A stretch of DNA of 11,490 nucleotides from Baffinella frigidus. Its lineage: Eukaryota > Cryptophyceae > Cryptomonadales > Baffinellaceae. The stretch is from positions 923,050 through 934,539 of the forward strand of contig MU646362.1 in NCBI GenBank assembly GCA_026770585.1, written 5' to 3'. A model generated the notes under the pieces. That model searched no databases, was not told the DNA's origin, and was given only the letters and a program-made list of their open reading frames with translations. A program made the position numbers and the translations under genes. This document shows positions 11,341 through 11,490 of the stretch, in pieces. Position 1 is the first letter of the stretch. Each line of letters begins with the position of its first letter.

Positions 11341-11410
11341 ATGTCCAGGGTTCAAGGTGTCAGCTTCAATGTTTTGAGGGGTTGGCCGGAGAGAGTGTGG
11401 GTGGGTGACA

Positions 11411-11475
11411 GGTACACATTCGTACAACCCCATGTGTGAATGGGGTGGTTCAGCATTCTCGAGTGGAGCGAGAGG
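11411..11475. repeat. 65-bp dispersed repeat, copy B
   Basis: Partner of 4161-4225. Located in the 5' direction of the gene, so if one copy is an original exon it is more likely this one. Followed by a GA microsatellite to the window end. Confidence 0.6.
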
Positions 11476-11490
11476 GAGGAAGAGAGAGAG

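Noticed and set aside
1-11490. tRNA, rRNA, LTR retrotransposon or transposase genes
   Set aside because: No tRNA A/B boxes in a cloverleaf context, no rRNA-like stretches, and no reverse transcriptase, integrase or transposase motifs were seen on either strand.

Overview
This is a eukaryotic nuclear window, not a bacterial or viral one. It holds most of one heavily split gene on the minus strand, whose introns are packed with telomere-type heptamer repeats (TTTAGGG and TTTCGGG, TTTGGGG, TTCAGGG, TGTAGGG variants). The plant-type telomere unit, GC-rich exons and uniformly GT/CAG introns suggest a green alga (a prasinophyte such as the Cymbomonas/Pyramimonas group would fit). Dinoflagellates or chromerids, which also carry TTTAGGG, cannot be excluded from sequence alone. 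The long plus-strand reading frames with GFRVSGF-like peptides are translations of the heptamer variants, not genes.

Fifteen exons can be read on the minus strand from about 10950 down to about 103. Every junction keeps phase. Each of the fourteen introns begins with GT, and each of the fifteen acceptors is CAG. Together they give about 390 residues: a pore loop and S6 helix (exons 1-3), a C-linker (exons 4-6), a cyclic-nucleotide-binding domain, CNBD1 (exons 6-10), and a second, degenerate CNBD2 (exons 11-15). The product is a voltage-gated-like/CNG-HCN-KCNH-type cation channel subunit. Its voltage sensor lies upstream of the window and its C-terminus may lie beyond position 1. The pore segment aligns without gaps to K-channel P-loops, but the TVGYGD filter position reads LFAIQS.

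Layout (plus coordinates): 1-84 AG microsatellite; 103-822 last exons 15 and 14 around a heptamer intron; 888-1455 microsatellite, duplicated blocks and a 25-bp tandem repeat; 1615-2315 exons 13 and 12 with a decayed exon 12 copy and hairpin elements; 2640-2766 palindromes; 2825-3899 exons 11 and 10 with four extra 27-nt microexon copies; 3934-4093 a MITE-like element; 4277-4834 copies of exons 10 and 9, then exon 9; 5189-5806 exons 8 and 7; 6369-6776 exon 6 and its copies; 6947-7018 exon 5; 7029-7577 diverged repeats and a hairpin element; 7850-8540 exon 4 and copies of its 5' end; 8556-9154 inverted-repeat elements; 9176-10331 exons 3 and 2 with copies; 10863-10950 exon 1; 10970-11490 heptamer repeats and an unassigned upstream part.

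The unusual theme is 'exon stutter'. At least eight of the fifteen exons have one or more extra partial or complete copies in adjacent introns, some still with usable splice signals. Together with inverted-repeat elements and strand-biased telomere-like repeats, this looks like a gene whose introns grow by repeated local duplication and heptamer expansion.
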